From Arenibacter sp965652575 (GTDB lineage: Bacteria; Bacteroidota; Bacteroidia; Flavobacteriales; Flavobacteriaceae), in the NCBI GenBank assembly GCA_965652575.1, contig CBFGWQ010000005.1, forward strand, positions 1 through 47,941: DNA of 47,941 nucleotides, in the 5' to 3' direction. The position numbers and the translations under genes are program-made. Within the stretch, counting starts at the first letter, position 1. Every line of letters starts with the position of its first letter. This document shows, piece by piece, positions 8,218 to 16,648 of this stretch. Under the pieces are notes generated by a model that saw nothing but the letters and a program-made list of their open reading frames with translations, was not told where the DNA came from and ran no database searches.

Positions 8218-10029
8218 ATGGAATTAAGTACCCTCGATTACAGTTTTATTGTCGTTTTTTTCTCGATCGTTTTATTTATAGGAGTTTATGTCTCCAAAAA
8301 ATCCGGGGCCAGTTCATCGGAATATTTTCTTTCCGGTAGGACCATGCCTTGGTGGTTGTTGGGTCTTTCCATGGTGGCCACCACCTTTTCTACGGACACG
8401 CCCAATCTGGTGACCGATATTGTGCGTACCAACGGAGTTTCCGGAAACTGGGTTTGGTGGGCTTTTCTATTGACCGGTTTATTGACGGTCTTTGTCTATG
8501 CCAAACTTTGGAGGAAATCCAATGTCAACACCGATTTGGAATTTTATGAACTTCGCTATGGGGGCAAACCTGCCAGTTTTTTAAGAAAATTCAGGGCGGT
8601 TTATTTGGGAGTGATATTTAATGTGATCACCATGTCTGCCGTTACCTTGGCAGCCATTAAGATTGGCGGTATTATGTTGGGTCTGGAACCATGGGTAACC
8701 GTAGTGAGCGCAGGTTTGATTACCGTAATTTTTAGTGCCCTGGGCGGATTTAAAGGAGTGGTCTATACCGATTTCCTACTGTTTTTTGTAGCGATGAGCG
8801 GTGCCATAGGAGCGGCCTACTATTTGGTGAATATTCCGGAAGTTGGCGGTATAACTGCCCTGATGGCCAATGAACATGTAGCGGATAAACTTGCCATTGT
8901 GCCCGACTTTAGCAATACAAATGCTTTAATAACTTTATTTATAATCCCATTGGCAGTACAATGGTGGAGTTCTTGGTATCCAGGGGCGGAGCCTGGCGGT
9001 GGCGGTTATATTGCCCAGCGTATGTTGGCCGCCAAAAATGAAAACCATGCCATTGGTGCTACGTTCTTTTTTAATATAATGCATTATGCCCTACGTCCTT
9101 GGCCTTGGATTTTGGTGGCCCTGGCATCTTTGGTCGTATACCCGGACATAGCTAGTATCCATGAGGCTTTCCCTAATGTGGCCGTAGATAAACTGGGCCA
9201 TGATCTGGCCTATTCCGCTATGTTGACCAAATTGCCCAGTGGATTATTGGGATTGGTACTGGCTTCCCTTATTGCGGCATATATGAGTACTATTTCTACC
9301 CAATTGAATTGGGGTTCCTCCTATATTGTTTATGACTTTTACAAACAACAGATAAATCCTAATGCTTCCGAGAAAAGATTAGTGGCCGTTGGTAGATTGT
9401 CCACGGTGGTATTAATGGTCTTCAGTGCAGTATTGGCCCTGCTTTTGCAGAATGCCCTGCAGTTGTTTGAAGTGTTGCTGGTATTTGGCGCGGGAACCGG
9501 ACTGATCTTTATTTTAAGGTGGTTCTGGTGGAGGATCAACGCATGGAGCGAGATTACGGCAATGTTTGCCTCGGGAATCATCTCCATTATCTTAAAATTA
9601 ACGGCGGTAGGCCCTTTCTTATTTGCTGCGGAAACCGGTGTTTTCCCGGATTGGGCGGAATATCCTTTTGTGGTCGTGGTTACTACGATTATTTGGTTGA
9701 CAGCAACCTATATGACCCAGCCGGAATCCAAACAGGTATTACAGGATTTTTACAAGAAAATTCAACCGGGAGGGCCAGGTTGGTCCAAAGTGATCAGGGA
9801 ATCGAAAGATGAAAATGTGGAGATTGTGAACACCAAAGAAAAATGGAGCGTTCCCTCCGGTATTACTGCCATGTTGTTGGGGTGTGTATTGATCTATTCC
9901 TGTATGTTTGCCACCGGGTATTGGATATATGGAAAGACCGGCAGTGCACTTATCCTAACCGCTGTGGCCGCGGTATCCGGATTCTTATTGGCAAGGGCCT
10001 GGAATAAGATGAAAGACCATATCCTGTAG
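8218..10029 (+). CDS. Sodium:solute symporter (SSS family)
   Basis: A 603-residue, strongly hydrophobic protein with about 13-14 membrane segments. Its N-terminus (VSKKSGASSSEYFLSGRTMP, about 22-41) is the classic SSS-family opening: a first helix, then the S-x-x-(D/E)YFLAGR signature. It couples Na+ entry to uptake of an organic solute. In Bacteroidota this subgroup is usually found with sugar, sialic-acid or amino-sugar genes, but no catabolic genes flank it here. The next gene, a HGSNAT-like acyltransferase, begins 39 bp downstream and is likely co-transcribed. That partner suggests a sugar or amino-sugar substrate, which is inference only. Confidence 0.88.
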   Translation: MELSTLDYSFIVVFFSIVLFIGVYVSKKSGASSSEYFLSGRTMPWWLLGLSMVATTFSTDTPNLVTDIVRTNGVSGNWVWWAFLLTGLLTVFVYAKLWRKSNVNTDLEFYELRYGGKPASFLRKFRAVYLGVIFNVITMSAVTLAAIKIGGIMLGLEPWVTVVSAGLITVIFSALGGFKGVVYTDFLLFFVAMSGAIGAAYYLVNIPEVGGITALMANEHVADKLAIVPDFSNTNALITLFIIPLAVQWWSSWYPGAEPGGGGYIAQRMLAAKNENHAIGATFFFNIMHYALRPWPWILVALASLVVYPDIASIHEAFPNVAVDKLGHDLAYSAMLTKLPSGLLGLVLASLIAAYMSTISTQLNWGSSYIVYDFYKQQINPNASEKRLVAVGRLSTVVLMVFSAVLALLLQNALQLFEVLLVFGAGTGLIFILRWFWWRINAWSEITAMFASGIISIILKLTAVGPFLFAAETGVFPDWAEYPFVVVVTTIIWLTATYMTQPESKQVLQDFYKKIQPGGPGWSKVIRESKDENVEIVNTKEKWSVPSGITAMLLGCVLIYSCMFATGYWIYGKTGSALILTAVAAVSGFLLARAWNKMKDHIL

Positions 10030-10068
10030 GGGAAGGTGTTATAGTTGGAAAGCAGGAACAAAACTGGC

Positions 10069-11163
10069 ATGAACATACAGAATAGAATAGTATCCGTGGA
10101 TATCTTTAGGGGACTTACCATTGTCCTCATGATATTGGTAAATACCCCTGGTACCTGGTCCCATGTGTACGCTCCTTTTTTACATGCTTCCTGGCATGGA
10201 TATACCCCAACCGATCTCGTATTCCCCTTTTTCCTCTTCATAGTGGGCTGTTCCATTGTTTTTTCGTATCAAAATAGGGCAGTGGATTCCAGTACCTATA
10301 AAAAAATTACAAAAAGGGCCCTGAAATTAATAGGCCTGGGCCTATTCTTGGGTGCGTTTACCATTTATTTTCCCTTCTTTAAGGATTTTGAGAAAATTCG
10401 TTTTCCCGGGGTGTTGCAGCGGATAGGTGTTGTATTCTTTTTTGCCTCGATTTTATTTATCAATTTTAAATGGAAAACCTTGATTGGTATCTGTGCTGTT
10501 CTTTTGATAGGGTACTGGCTGCTGATGGGCTATGTGCCTGTCAATGGAATGCCATCTACCTTTGAACGCGCCCCTAACAACTTGGCCAATTATTTGGATG
10601 TCCTGGTTTTTGGAAGCCACAGCTATAAGGCAGATTATGACCCTGAGGGCCTATTAAGTACCTTGCCGTCCATAGCCACTGCCTTAATGGGTATTTTTAC
10701 CGGACTTGTGCTGCGTTCCAAAAAACCGAAAAAGGAATTGTTGCTCTTTGGAATGGGAATTTTAATGTTGCTTGTAGGCCATATCTGGGATTTTGTTTTT
10801 CCAATTAACAAGGCGTTATGGAGCAGTAGTTTTGTATTGGTTACCGCAGGATGGGCCAATATACTTTTGGCTTTGATCTATTATCTGTCCGATGTAAGGA
10901 AGATCAGGTTCGGTAGTATATTTAAATACGCGGGGGCCAATGCCATAACGGTATATTTTTTATCCAGTTTTATTTCCAAATTGTTTTATTCCATAAAAGT
11001 GGACGGGGAGACTTCGGTGCACGGATGGTTGTTCAAGACCATATACGTACACGATTTTATGGCCATGGAAACTTCTTCTTTGCTTTATGGGCTATCCGTA
11101 GCGGCGTTCTATGTGCTATTGGCCTATATACTGTATAGGAAAGGGATATTTATTAAGGTATAG
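10069..11163 (+). CDS. DUF5009/HGSNAT-like membrane acyltransferase
   Basis: A 364-residue polytopic protein. The opening SVDIFRGLTIVLMILVNTPG (residues ~9-28), the FLHASWHGYTPTDL loop (37-50) and the following FPFFLFIVG helix are hallmarks of the heparan-alpha-glucosaminide N-acetyltransferase-like/DUF5009 group. In HGSNAT a conserved His in this loop takes part in acetyl transfer from cytosolic acetyl-CoA across the membrane. His39 or His43 could be its counterpart. About 10 membrane segments are visible. A TTG at 10045 is in frame, but the ATG at 10069 starts directly before the conserved region. The gene follows the sodium:solute symporter, so the pair may import and modify an amino sugar (inference). 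Confidence 0.8.
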   Translation: MNIQNRIVSVDIFRGLTIVLMILVNTPGTWSHVYAPFLHASWHGYTPTDLVFPFFLFIVGCSIVFSYQNRAVDSSTYKKITKRALKLIGLGLFLGAFTIYFPFFKDFEKIRFPGVLQRIGVVFFFASILFINFKWKTLIGICAVLLIGYWLLMGYVPVNGMPSTFERAPNNLANYLDVLVFGSHSYKADYDPEGLLSTLPSIATALMGIFTGLVLRSKKPKKELLLFGMGILMLLVGHIWDFVFPINKALWSSSFVLVTAGWANILLALIYYLSDVRKIRFGSIFKYAGANAITVYFLSSFISKLFYSIKVDGETSVHGWLFKTIYVHDFMAMETSSLLYGLSVAAFYVLLAYILYRKGIFIKV

Positions 11164-11239
11164 TCATAGATTTTTGCGCTGCTGGTACCAAAAATGGTTC
11201 TTCGGGAAAGTAAATGGGGTCATTATTGAGATAAATGTT

Positions 11240-11968
11240 CTAATCGATATACTGTTGAAATCTTTTTTTTATTTCAAGGTAGGCTTCGGGATCAGGCTTT
11301 TCTTTGGCGGAGAAATAGATTTTCTCTCCATCTAATTTTGTTATCTGTAGGTAGGGGTGATGGTCCGAGTTTAATATCAATTTGATTTTTTCGCCCGTAT
11401 CGGTACTAAAATATCCCTTTTTTATGTGCCCAAGTGCAAATCCGTTGATTTTTGAGTCTATCCTGGGCAATTCATTTATGATGTCGACCGCTTTTATTTC
11501 GTTCCAATTTAACACTTCCCCATAACTACCTTGAAATTCCATTTTATCCGCAGTAATGATCAAACGATTTTCCTTAAGGCCCATGGCCAGGAGACCAATC
11601 ACAAGGATTAAGGATCCTAGCAGTACATAAAGACCAATTTTATTCCATTTGTTGCCGGATCCTTTCCAGTATTTGTAGCTTTCCTTCATGAAGTAAATAT
11701 AGGCGAGAATGGGATATACACCTATAAATATGCCGCTTGCACTTTCCCCAATGGCATAGTGCAATAAAAGGCCAATAACCATAAAGCTAATTCCCAAAAA
11801 AAGGTGGAACTTTTTAAAATAGGGGATATAGGATTTTATATCCACGTTTTTTCTTTCTGCCTCACTCATGGTGTTATAGCCGGAAAGAAGATATTTTGAA
11901 TTGTTTTCCGTTACCAGAAAAGCCATGGCTATAAAAAGGAGGCCAATTCCAATTATTGTATAAAGCAT
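11240..11968 (-). CDS. DUF3784-type membrane protein with C-terminal PH-like domain
   Basis: A 242-residue protein of unknown function. The N-terminal half begins with a helix, then KYLLSGYNTMSEAERKNVD (about 25-43), the DUF3784 signature, and about three further membrane segments ending near residue 130. The C-terminal ~100 residues are soluble, with strands such as RLIITADKMEFQGSYGEVLNWNEIK that resemble a bacterial PH-like domain. It probably sits in the inner membrane with the soluble part in the cytoplasm. It is convergent with the acyltransferase gene and stands alone. Confidence 0.65.
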   Translation of the reverse strand: MLYTIIGIGLLFIAMAFLVTENNSKYLLSGYNTMSEAERKNVDIKSYIPYFKKFHLFLGISFMVIGLLLHYAIGESASGIFIGVYPILAYIYFMKESYKYWKGSGNKWNKIGLYVLLGSLILVIGLLAMGLKENRLIITADKMEFQGSYGEVLNWNEIKAVDIINELPRIDSKINGFALGHIKKGYFSTDTGEKIKLILNSDHHPYLQITKLDGEKIYFSAKEKPDPEAYLEIKKRFQQYID

Positions 11969-12035
11969 AAGTGCCGGACCTTATAGTGTTGTAGGGTTTA
12001 AATTAGCACAATTTTTATAATAATCCGTTACATTT

Positions 12036-12626
12036 TTAACCTCTAATTTCCAATAACCTGGAAACATACTTGCCTATTACGTCAAATTCCAGATTGACCC
12101 GTGTCCCTATGGTGTAGCTTCCAAATCGGGTATGTTCATAGGTGTAGGGAATAATGGCGACACTAAAACTGTTTTTTTGGGAATCCACTACCGTTAAACT
12201 GGTTCCGTCTATGGTTATGGACCCTTTTTCTATAGTAACATTATTTTTTGTTGGATCATAACGGAAGGTAAAGAACCAGCTGCCATCCTTTTCTTTAATA
12301 TCGGTGCATTCCCCTGTTTGGTCTACGTGCCCCTGTACAATATGGCCATCCAATCGGGCTCCCAGTACCATGGCACGCTCCAGGTTTACAAGGTCCCCTT
12401 TCTGAAGATCGTTCAAGTTGGTTTTGTCCAGGGTCTCCTCTATGGCGGTTACGGTATATTGATCGGCATCAATTTTAACGACTGTAAGACAAACTCCATT
12501 ATGCGCAACACTTTGGTCTATTTTTAGTTCCTGGGTAATCTTGGATCTTAAGGTAATATGAAGATTGCCCCCCTCTTTTTCCAATTTTGTTACTTCTGCC
12601 AAAGTTTCGATAATCCCAGTAAACAT
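12036..12626 (-). CDS. ribE: Riboflavin synthase, alpha subunit
   Basis: Catalyses dismutation of two 6,7-dimethyl-8-ribityllumazine molecules to riboflavin, the last step of vitamin B2 synthesis. The 196-residue protein has the two tandem lumazine-binding barrels of the family. The first starts MFTGIIE and contains VAHNGVCLTVV; the second contains GHVDQTGE and IDGTSLTVV. It ends with an amphipathic helix (KYVSRLLEIRG) like the trimerisation helix of relatives. Length is normal. The gene is divergent from pdxA across a 286-bp gap that holds a MITE-like inverted-repeat element. No FMN riboswitch was recognised upstream. Confidence 0.95.
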   Translation of the reverse strand: MFTGIIETLAEVTKLEKEGGNLHITLRSKITQELKIDQSVAHNGVCLTVVKIDADQYTVTAIEETLDKTNLNDLQKGDLVNLERAMVLGARLDGHIVQGHVDQTGECTDIKEKDGSWFFTFRYDPTKNNVTIEKGSITIDGTSLTVVDSQKNSFSVAIIPYTYEHTRFGSYTIGTRVNLEFDVIGKYVSRLLEIRG

Positions 12627-12680
12627 GTGTCGTTTTAATTAAGTAGTTTTGTGCTGTAAATTTAAGGGTTTATTTCATAT

Positions 12681-12896
12681 TGAAGTGGTTTAAACTTTTT
12701 GGATTATAGCGAAAATTAGCAATTTTGTGCCCAGTTGAAGGCTTTTTTAAGTTGCATAGCAGGGCTACGGAAGGAAAAAAAGATAGGACGGAGCGTATAA
12801 AAATAACCCGGTGGGTTATTTTAGCGAACGGGCCAGCTGGCGTAAGGACGAAAAAGGGCAATTTTTTAGCCAATTTTTAAAGTTTAAACCACTTCA
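12681..12896. mobile_element. MITE-like 216-bp element with 18-bp terminal inverted repeats
   Basis: tgaagtggtttaaacttt at 12681-12698 is the exact inverse of aaagtttaaaccacttca at 12879-12896. The interior has no convincing ORF but contains a further hairpin (aataaccc ... gggttatt, about 12801-12820). No clear target-site duplication was found. Size, exact terminal repeats and lack of a transposase fit a miniature inverted-repeat element; a structured regulatory region of pdxA is the alternative. Confidence 0.55.
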
Positions 12897-12912
12897 CTAA
12901 ACGAAAGACAAA

Positions 12913-13965
12913 ATGCAGGAAACCGGACTTATAAAATTGGGGATATCCATTGGGGATTTAAATGGGATTGGGTGCGAAGTGGTGCTTAGGACATTTGAGG
13001 ATTCCCGGATGTTGGATTTCTGCACACCGGTTATTTTTGCATCCAATAAAACGGTCTCCCACCAAAAATCGGAGCTGGGTCTGGAAATAAATTATAATGG
13101 CATCCACGATGCTTCCAAGGCAATAGACGGAAAGATAAATGTAGTGAACGTTTGGAAGGAAACCCCTGTTATTAATTTTGGGAAGCCAACCCCTGAAAGT
13201 GGAAAATACGCCATAGAGTCGCTCAGGGCAGCAGTGGCGGCCCTGAAGAATAACGCGATAGACGTTTTGGTCACGGCACCGATCAACAAGAACAACATAC
13301 AGGCAGCGGATTTTAAATTTCCCGGACATACGGATTATCTGGCCCAGGAATTGGAAGGGGAAAGCCTAATGTTTATGGTGACCGATGGGCTAAGGGTTGG
13401 GTTGCTTACCGATCATGTAGCGGTAAAGGATGTTGCGGCCAGCATTACCCCGCAGTTGATACGCTCTAAAATCACTACTATTTTGAACTCCTTAAAGATG
13501 GATTTTGGAATTGGGAAACCTAAAATTGCACTTTTGGGAATTAATCCCCATAGTGGTGATAATGGGGTAATTGGAAAAGAAGATGACGAGGTCCTAAGAC
13601 CGGTAATCAAAGAAATGTCCGAGAAAGGTCATCTGGTATTTGGACCCTATTCCGCAGATAGCTTTTTTGGGGCTGACAATTATAAAAATTTTGACGCTAT
13701 TTTGGCCGCCTATCATGACCAGGGGCTTATACCGTTTAAAACCTTATCCTTCGGGAAAGGTGTAAACTTTACCGCAGGACTAGATAAAGTACGCACCTCT
13801 CCGGACCACGGAACGGCATATGAAATTGCAGGGAAGGGGATTGCGGACAACAGTTCGTTTAAGGAGGCCGTGTTTATGGCACTACATATATTTAAAAATA
13901 GGCAGGAATATAAAGAATTGACAGGGAATCCTTTAAAAAAGCACAAGCTAAAAAGGCAGGGATAG
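12913..13965 (+). CDS. pdxA: 4-hydroxythreonine-4-phosphate dehydrogenase
   Basis: Oxidises 4-phosphohydroxy-L-threonine with NAD(P) in the DXP-dependent route to pyridoxal 5'-phosphate. The 350-residue protein shows family motifs in order: GISIGDLNGIG near the start, TAPINKNNI and FPGHTDYLA (about 119-145) with a metal-binding His, INPHSGDNGVIG (about 214-225), AAYHDQGLIPFK (about 270-281) with a second metal His, and TSPDHGTAYEIAGKG near the C-terminus. The ATG at 12913 gives a start just before the conserved first strand. The stop codon is followed by a 160-bp gap before the DUF177-rpmF operon, which has its own promoter. Confidence 0.95.
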   Translation: MQETGLIKLGISIGDLNGIGCEVVLRTFEDSRMLDFCTPVIFASNKTVSHQKSELGLEINYNGIHDASKAIDGKINVVNVWKETPVINFGKPTPESGKYAIESLRAAVAALKNNAIDVLVTAPINKNNIQAADFKFPGHTDYLAQELEGESLMFMVTDGLRVGLLTDHVAVKDVAASITPQLIRSKITTILNSLKMDFGIGKPKIALLGINPHSGDNGVIGKEDDEVLRPVIKEMSEKGHLVFGPYSADSFFGADNYKNFDAILAAYHDQGLIPFKTLSFGKGVNFTAGLDKVRTSPDHGTAYEIAGKGIADNSSFKEAVFMALHIFKNRQEYKELTGNPLKKHKLKRQG

Positions 13966-14051
13966 TTTTTCCGTAATATCAATAGGCTATTTCGCATAGT
14001 ATCATTGAATTAGGCAATTTTATTCGGATTATATTTATTTCTTTCTATTTG

Positions 14052-14081
14052 TTGGCTTTTTACAAAATAATAGTATCTTTG
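14052..14081 (+). promoter_or_regulatory. Promoter of the DUF177-rpmF operon
   Basis: TTG at 14052-14054, a 19-bp spacer and TATCTTTG at 14074-14081 match the Bacteroidota -33/-7 promoter well. The inverted repeat acccgcc / ggcgggt (14083-14089 and 14098-14104) lies at the predicted transcription start and could form a 5'-end hairpin or an operator. Confidence 0.7.
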
Positions 14082-14125
14082 CACCCGCCTTTATTGCGGC
14101 GGGTACGTTAAAACCAGTGCGGATC

Positions 14126-14659
14126 ATGATGCAGCATAAGGAGTTTATTATTCCTTTTTCAGGACTGAAACAGGGAAAACACGAGTTTGGGTACACTATT
14201 GAGAATACGTTCTTTGAGTCTTTTGGGTATGATGAGTTCAACGGTGCGGATATTAAATTGGATGTTACCTTGAATAAAATGAGTACCATGATGGAGTTGG
14301 AAATGAAGGCACAGGGGACAGTAAATGTTGATTGTGACCTCACCAGCGAACCTTATGATCAAAAAATCAAGGCCGATTTGGAACTGGTTGTTAAGTTTGG
14401 TGATGAGTTCAACAACGACAATGATGAAATATTGATTATTCCCCATAGTGAATACCAAATCAATATTGCACAGTATGTTTATGAAATGTTGGTATTGTCG
14501 GTACCTCTTAAAAAGGTTCATCCCGGAGTATTGGACGGTACCTTGCAATCAGAGGTGTTGGACAGGCTGGAAGAGCTACAACCAAAAGATACAAAAGAAA
14601 ACAAAGAAGATATTGATCCCAGATGGGACGCTTTAAAAAAATTATTAACGGATAAATAA
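14126..14659 (+). CDS. DUF177/YceD-family protein, 23S rRNA accumulation factor
   Basis: A cytosolic protein of about 177 residues of the DUF177 (YceD) family, whose members are needed for normal 23S rRNA levels and nearly always precede rpmF, as here (8 bp gap). Conserved stretches are the N-terminal KEFIIPFSGLKQGKHEFGY and central VNVDCDLTSEPYDQKIKADL. The CxxC pair found in some relatives is not present. The C-terminal PRWDALKKLL motif is typical. Start: a GTG at 14117 is in frame, but the ATG at 14126 (or 14129) fits relatives better. Confidence 0.85.
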   Translation: MMQHKEFIIPFSGLKQGKHEFGYTIENTFFESFGYDEFNGADIKLDVTLNKMSTMMELEMKAQGTVNVDCDLTSEPYDQKIKADLELVVKFGDEFNNDNDEILIIPHSEYQINIAQYVYEMLVLSVPLKKVHPGVLDGTLQSEVLDRLEELQPKDTKENKEDIDPRWDALKKLLTDK

Positions 14660-14667
14660 GTTTCATA

Positions 14668-14865
14668 ATGGCACATCCTAAAAGAAAAATTTCCAAAACC
14701 AGAAGAGACAAGAGAAGAACGCATTACAAGGCGGTAGCTCCTACTGTAGCACAAGATCCAACTACAGGGGAAATGCATTTGTTTCACAGAGCTCATTGGC
14801 ATGAAGGCAAATTGTACTACCGTGGGGAGGTTTTGATCGACAAAACTGAGGAAGCAGTAGCATAA
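14668..14865 (+). CDS. rpmF: 50S ribosomal protein L32
   Basis: A basic 65-residue large-subunit protein. The start MAHPKRKISKTRRDKRR is the L32 signature. The CxxC zinc-binding pairs of some L32 proteins are absent, giving a zinc-independent form. It ends in EVLIDKTEEAVA. It follows the DUF177 gene by 8 bp, the standard pairing, and is followed by a strong terminator, so fabH downstream is probably transcribed separately in part. Confidence 0.95.
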   Translation: MAHPKRKISKTRRDKRRTHYKAVAPTVAQDPTTGEMHLFHRAHWHEGKLYYRGEVLIDKTEEAVA

Positions 14866-14890
14866 TTTCAGCTAAAACAATATAATTTGG

Positions 14891-14921
14891 ACTCCCACTT
14901 CTTAAGAGTGGGAGTTTTTTT
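14891..14921 (+). terminator. Rho-independent terminator after rpmF
   Basis: Stem actcccactt... / ...agtgggagt followed by TTTTTTT. It separates the DUF177-rpmF transcript from fabH. Confidence 0.85.
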
Positions 14922-15039
14922 ATGAAGGCGACGTAAATTTCAAAAACAAGGTATTTTTCAACCTAAAGTCATATAAAATCATTAATTTTCACAAATTTTC
15001 AATTGTTTTTGGAGGTTTATTGATAAAAATCAAATTTAG

Positions 15040-16035
15040 ATGAGCAAAACAACAGCTGCAATTACCGCTGTAGGGTCTTATGTGCCAGACTTTGTAATGA
15101 CGAATAAGATTTTGGAGACCTTGGTAGATACCAATGACGAATGGATTACGACGAGGACGGGCATCAAGGAAAGGAGAATCCTTAAGGGTGAGGGTCTGGG
15201 AACATCTTATCTTGCTATAAAAGCTGCGGAGCAACTTTTGGAAAAACGAGAATTGGACCCCAAGGAGATCGAGCTCATTATTGTTGCAACTGCAACTCCG
15301 GATATGATGGTTGCCGCAACCGCTGCTTACGTGGCCTCGGAAATCGGGGCAACCAACGCTTTCGCCTATGATCTGCAAGCTGCCTGTTCCAGTTTTTTAT
15401 ATGGTATGTCCACAGCGGCCAGTTATATAGAATCCGGACGATATAAAAAGGTATTGCTTATCGGTGCCGATAAAATGTCCTCTATTATAGACTATACCGA
15501 TAGAACAACCTGTATAATTTTTGGAGATGGTGCCGGTGCCGCACTTTTTGAGCCAAATAACGAAGGTTTGGGCCTTCAGGACGAATATTTAAGATCGGAT
15601 GGTGTAGGAAGGAATTTCCTTAAAATGGATGCCGGTGGCTCCTTGCTTCCAGCTTCGGAGGAAACGGTCAGGAATAGACAACATTTTATTTACCAGGATG
15701 GGAAATCGGTCTTTAAATTTGCCGTTACCAATATGGCCGATTCCGCGGCCAAGATCATGGAGCGAAATAATTTGACTCATGAAGATGTGGATTGGTTGAT
15801 ACCCCATCAGGCCAACAAAAGAATTATCGATGCCACTTCCAATAGAATGGGATTGGACGATTCCAAGGTAATGATGAACATACAGCGGTACGGAAATACC
15901 ACTTCCGCAACACTCCCTCTTTTGTTGAGCGACTATGAAAGCCAGCTTAAAAAAGGGGATAATTTGGTTTTTGCAGCCTTTGGTGGGGGTTTCACCTGGG
16001 GCTCCATATATTTAAAATGGGCATATAATTCATAA
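15040..16035 (+). CDS. fabH: 3-oxoacyl-[acyl-carrier-protein] synthase III (KAS III)
   Basis: Starts fatty-acid synthesis by condensing an acyl-CoA primer with malonyl-ACP. The 331-residue protein carries the full catalytic triad: Cys116 in LQAACSSFLYG, His256 in IPHQANKRI and Asn286 in RYGNTTSAT. The N-terminal NDEWITTRTGIKERR (about 32-46) is also typical. Length is normal. accB follows 33 bp downstream and accC after that, giving a fatty-acid initiation block in which the carboxylase genes supply malonyl-CoA for this enzyme. Confidence 0.96.
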   Translation: MSKTTAAITAVGSYVPDFVMTNKILETLVDTNDEWITTRTGIKERRILKGEGLGTSYLAIKAAEQLLEKRELDPKEIELIIVATATPDMMVAATAAYVASEIGATNAFAYDLQAACSSFLYGMSTAASYIESGRYKKVLLIGADKMSSIIDYTDRTTCIIFGDGAGAALFEPNNEGLGLQDEYLRSDGVGRNFLKMDAGGSLLPASEETVRNRQHFIYQDGKSVFKFAVTNMADSAAKIMERNNLTHEDVDWLIPHQANKRIIDATSNRMGLDDSKVMMNIQRYGNTTSATLPLLLSDYESQLKKGDNLVFAAFGGGFTWGSIYLKWAYNS

Positions 16036-16068
16036 ATCTGAAGTAACCTATAAACTAATACGAACTCT

Positions 16069-16557
16069 ATGGATATTAAAGAAATTCAAAGCTTAATTAA
16101 ATTTGTAGCCAAATCTGGGGCTAGTGAAGTAAAATTGGAGATGGAAGATATAAAGATCACCATCCGGACAGGGGCAGCCGGAAATACGGCAGAACCAACC
16201 TATGTGCAACAAATTCCCGTAGGAAACCCTATGCCACCACAACAGATGGCTACAGCCCCTACAACAGCTCCTTCTGTAGAAGTAGAGGTAAAAAAGGAGG
16301 CCGATGAAAATTCCAAATACATTACCATAAAATCACCTATAATTGGAACTTTTTATAGAAAACCCTCACCGGACAAACCATCCTTTGTTGAGGTAGGGGA
16401 TACCATTGGCAAAGGGGATGTGCTTTGCGTTATAGAAGCCATGAAACTATTTAATGATATTGAATCTGAAGTTTCCGGTACCATTGTTAAAGTTCTTGTA
16501 GATGATAGTTCACCTGTAGAATTTGATCAGCCTTTATTTTTGGTAGATCCATCATAA
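16069..16557 (+). CDS. accB: Biotin carboxyl carrier protein of acetyl-CoA carboxylase
   Basis: Carries biotin between the carboxylase and carboxyltransferase parts of acetyl-CoA carboxylase. The 162-residue protein has an N-terminal helical region (1-35), a Pro/Ala/Thr-rich linker (~40-80) and a C-terminal biotinyl domain (~82-162) with VIEAMKLFND. Lys126 is the biotinylation site. IKSPIIGTFYRKPSPDKP includes the thumb region typical of acetyl-CoA carboxylase carrier proteins. It lies between fabH and accC in one direction. Confidence 0.95.
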   Translation: MDIKEIQSLIKFVAKSGASEVKLEMEDIKITIRTGAAGNTAEPTYVQQIPVGNPMPPQQMATAPTTAPSVEVEVKKEADENSKYITIKSPIIGTFYRKPSPDKPSFVEVGDTIGKGDVLCVIEAMKLFNDIESEVSGTIVKVLVDDSSPVEFDQPLFLVDPS

Positions 16558-16648
16558 GAAGTTTTAAATGCTAAATGTAGGGTGACGCTTTTATACGGTC
16601 ATTTCGAACCATTTAAAATTTAGGATACAAAATTTAAAATTTCAAAAG

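Noticed and set aside
12670..12873. 67-codon minus-strand open frame between ribE and pdxA
   Set aside because: It lies inside the inverted-repeat element, shows no protein-like features and has no plausible start context.
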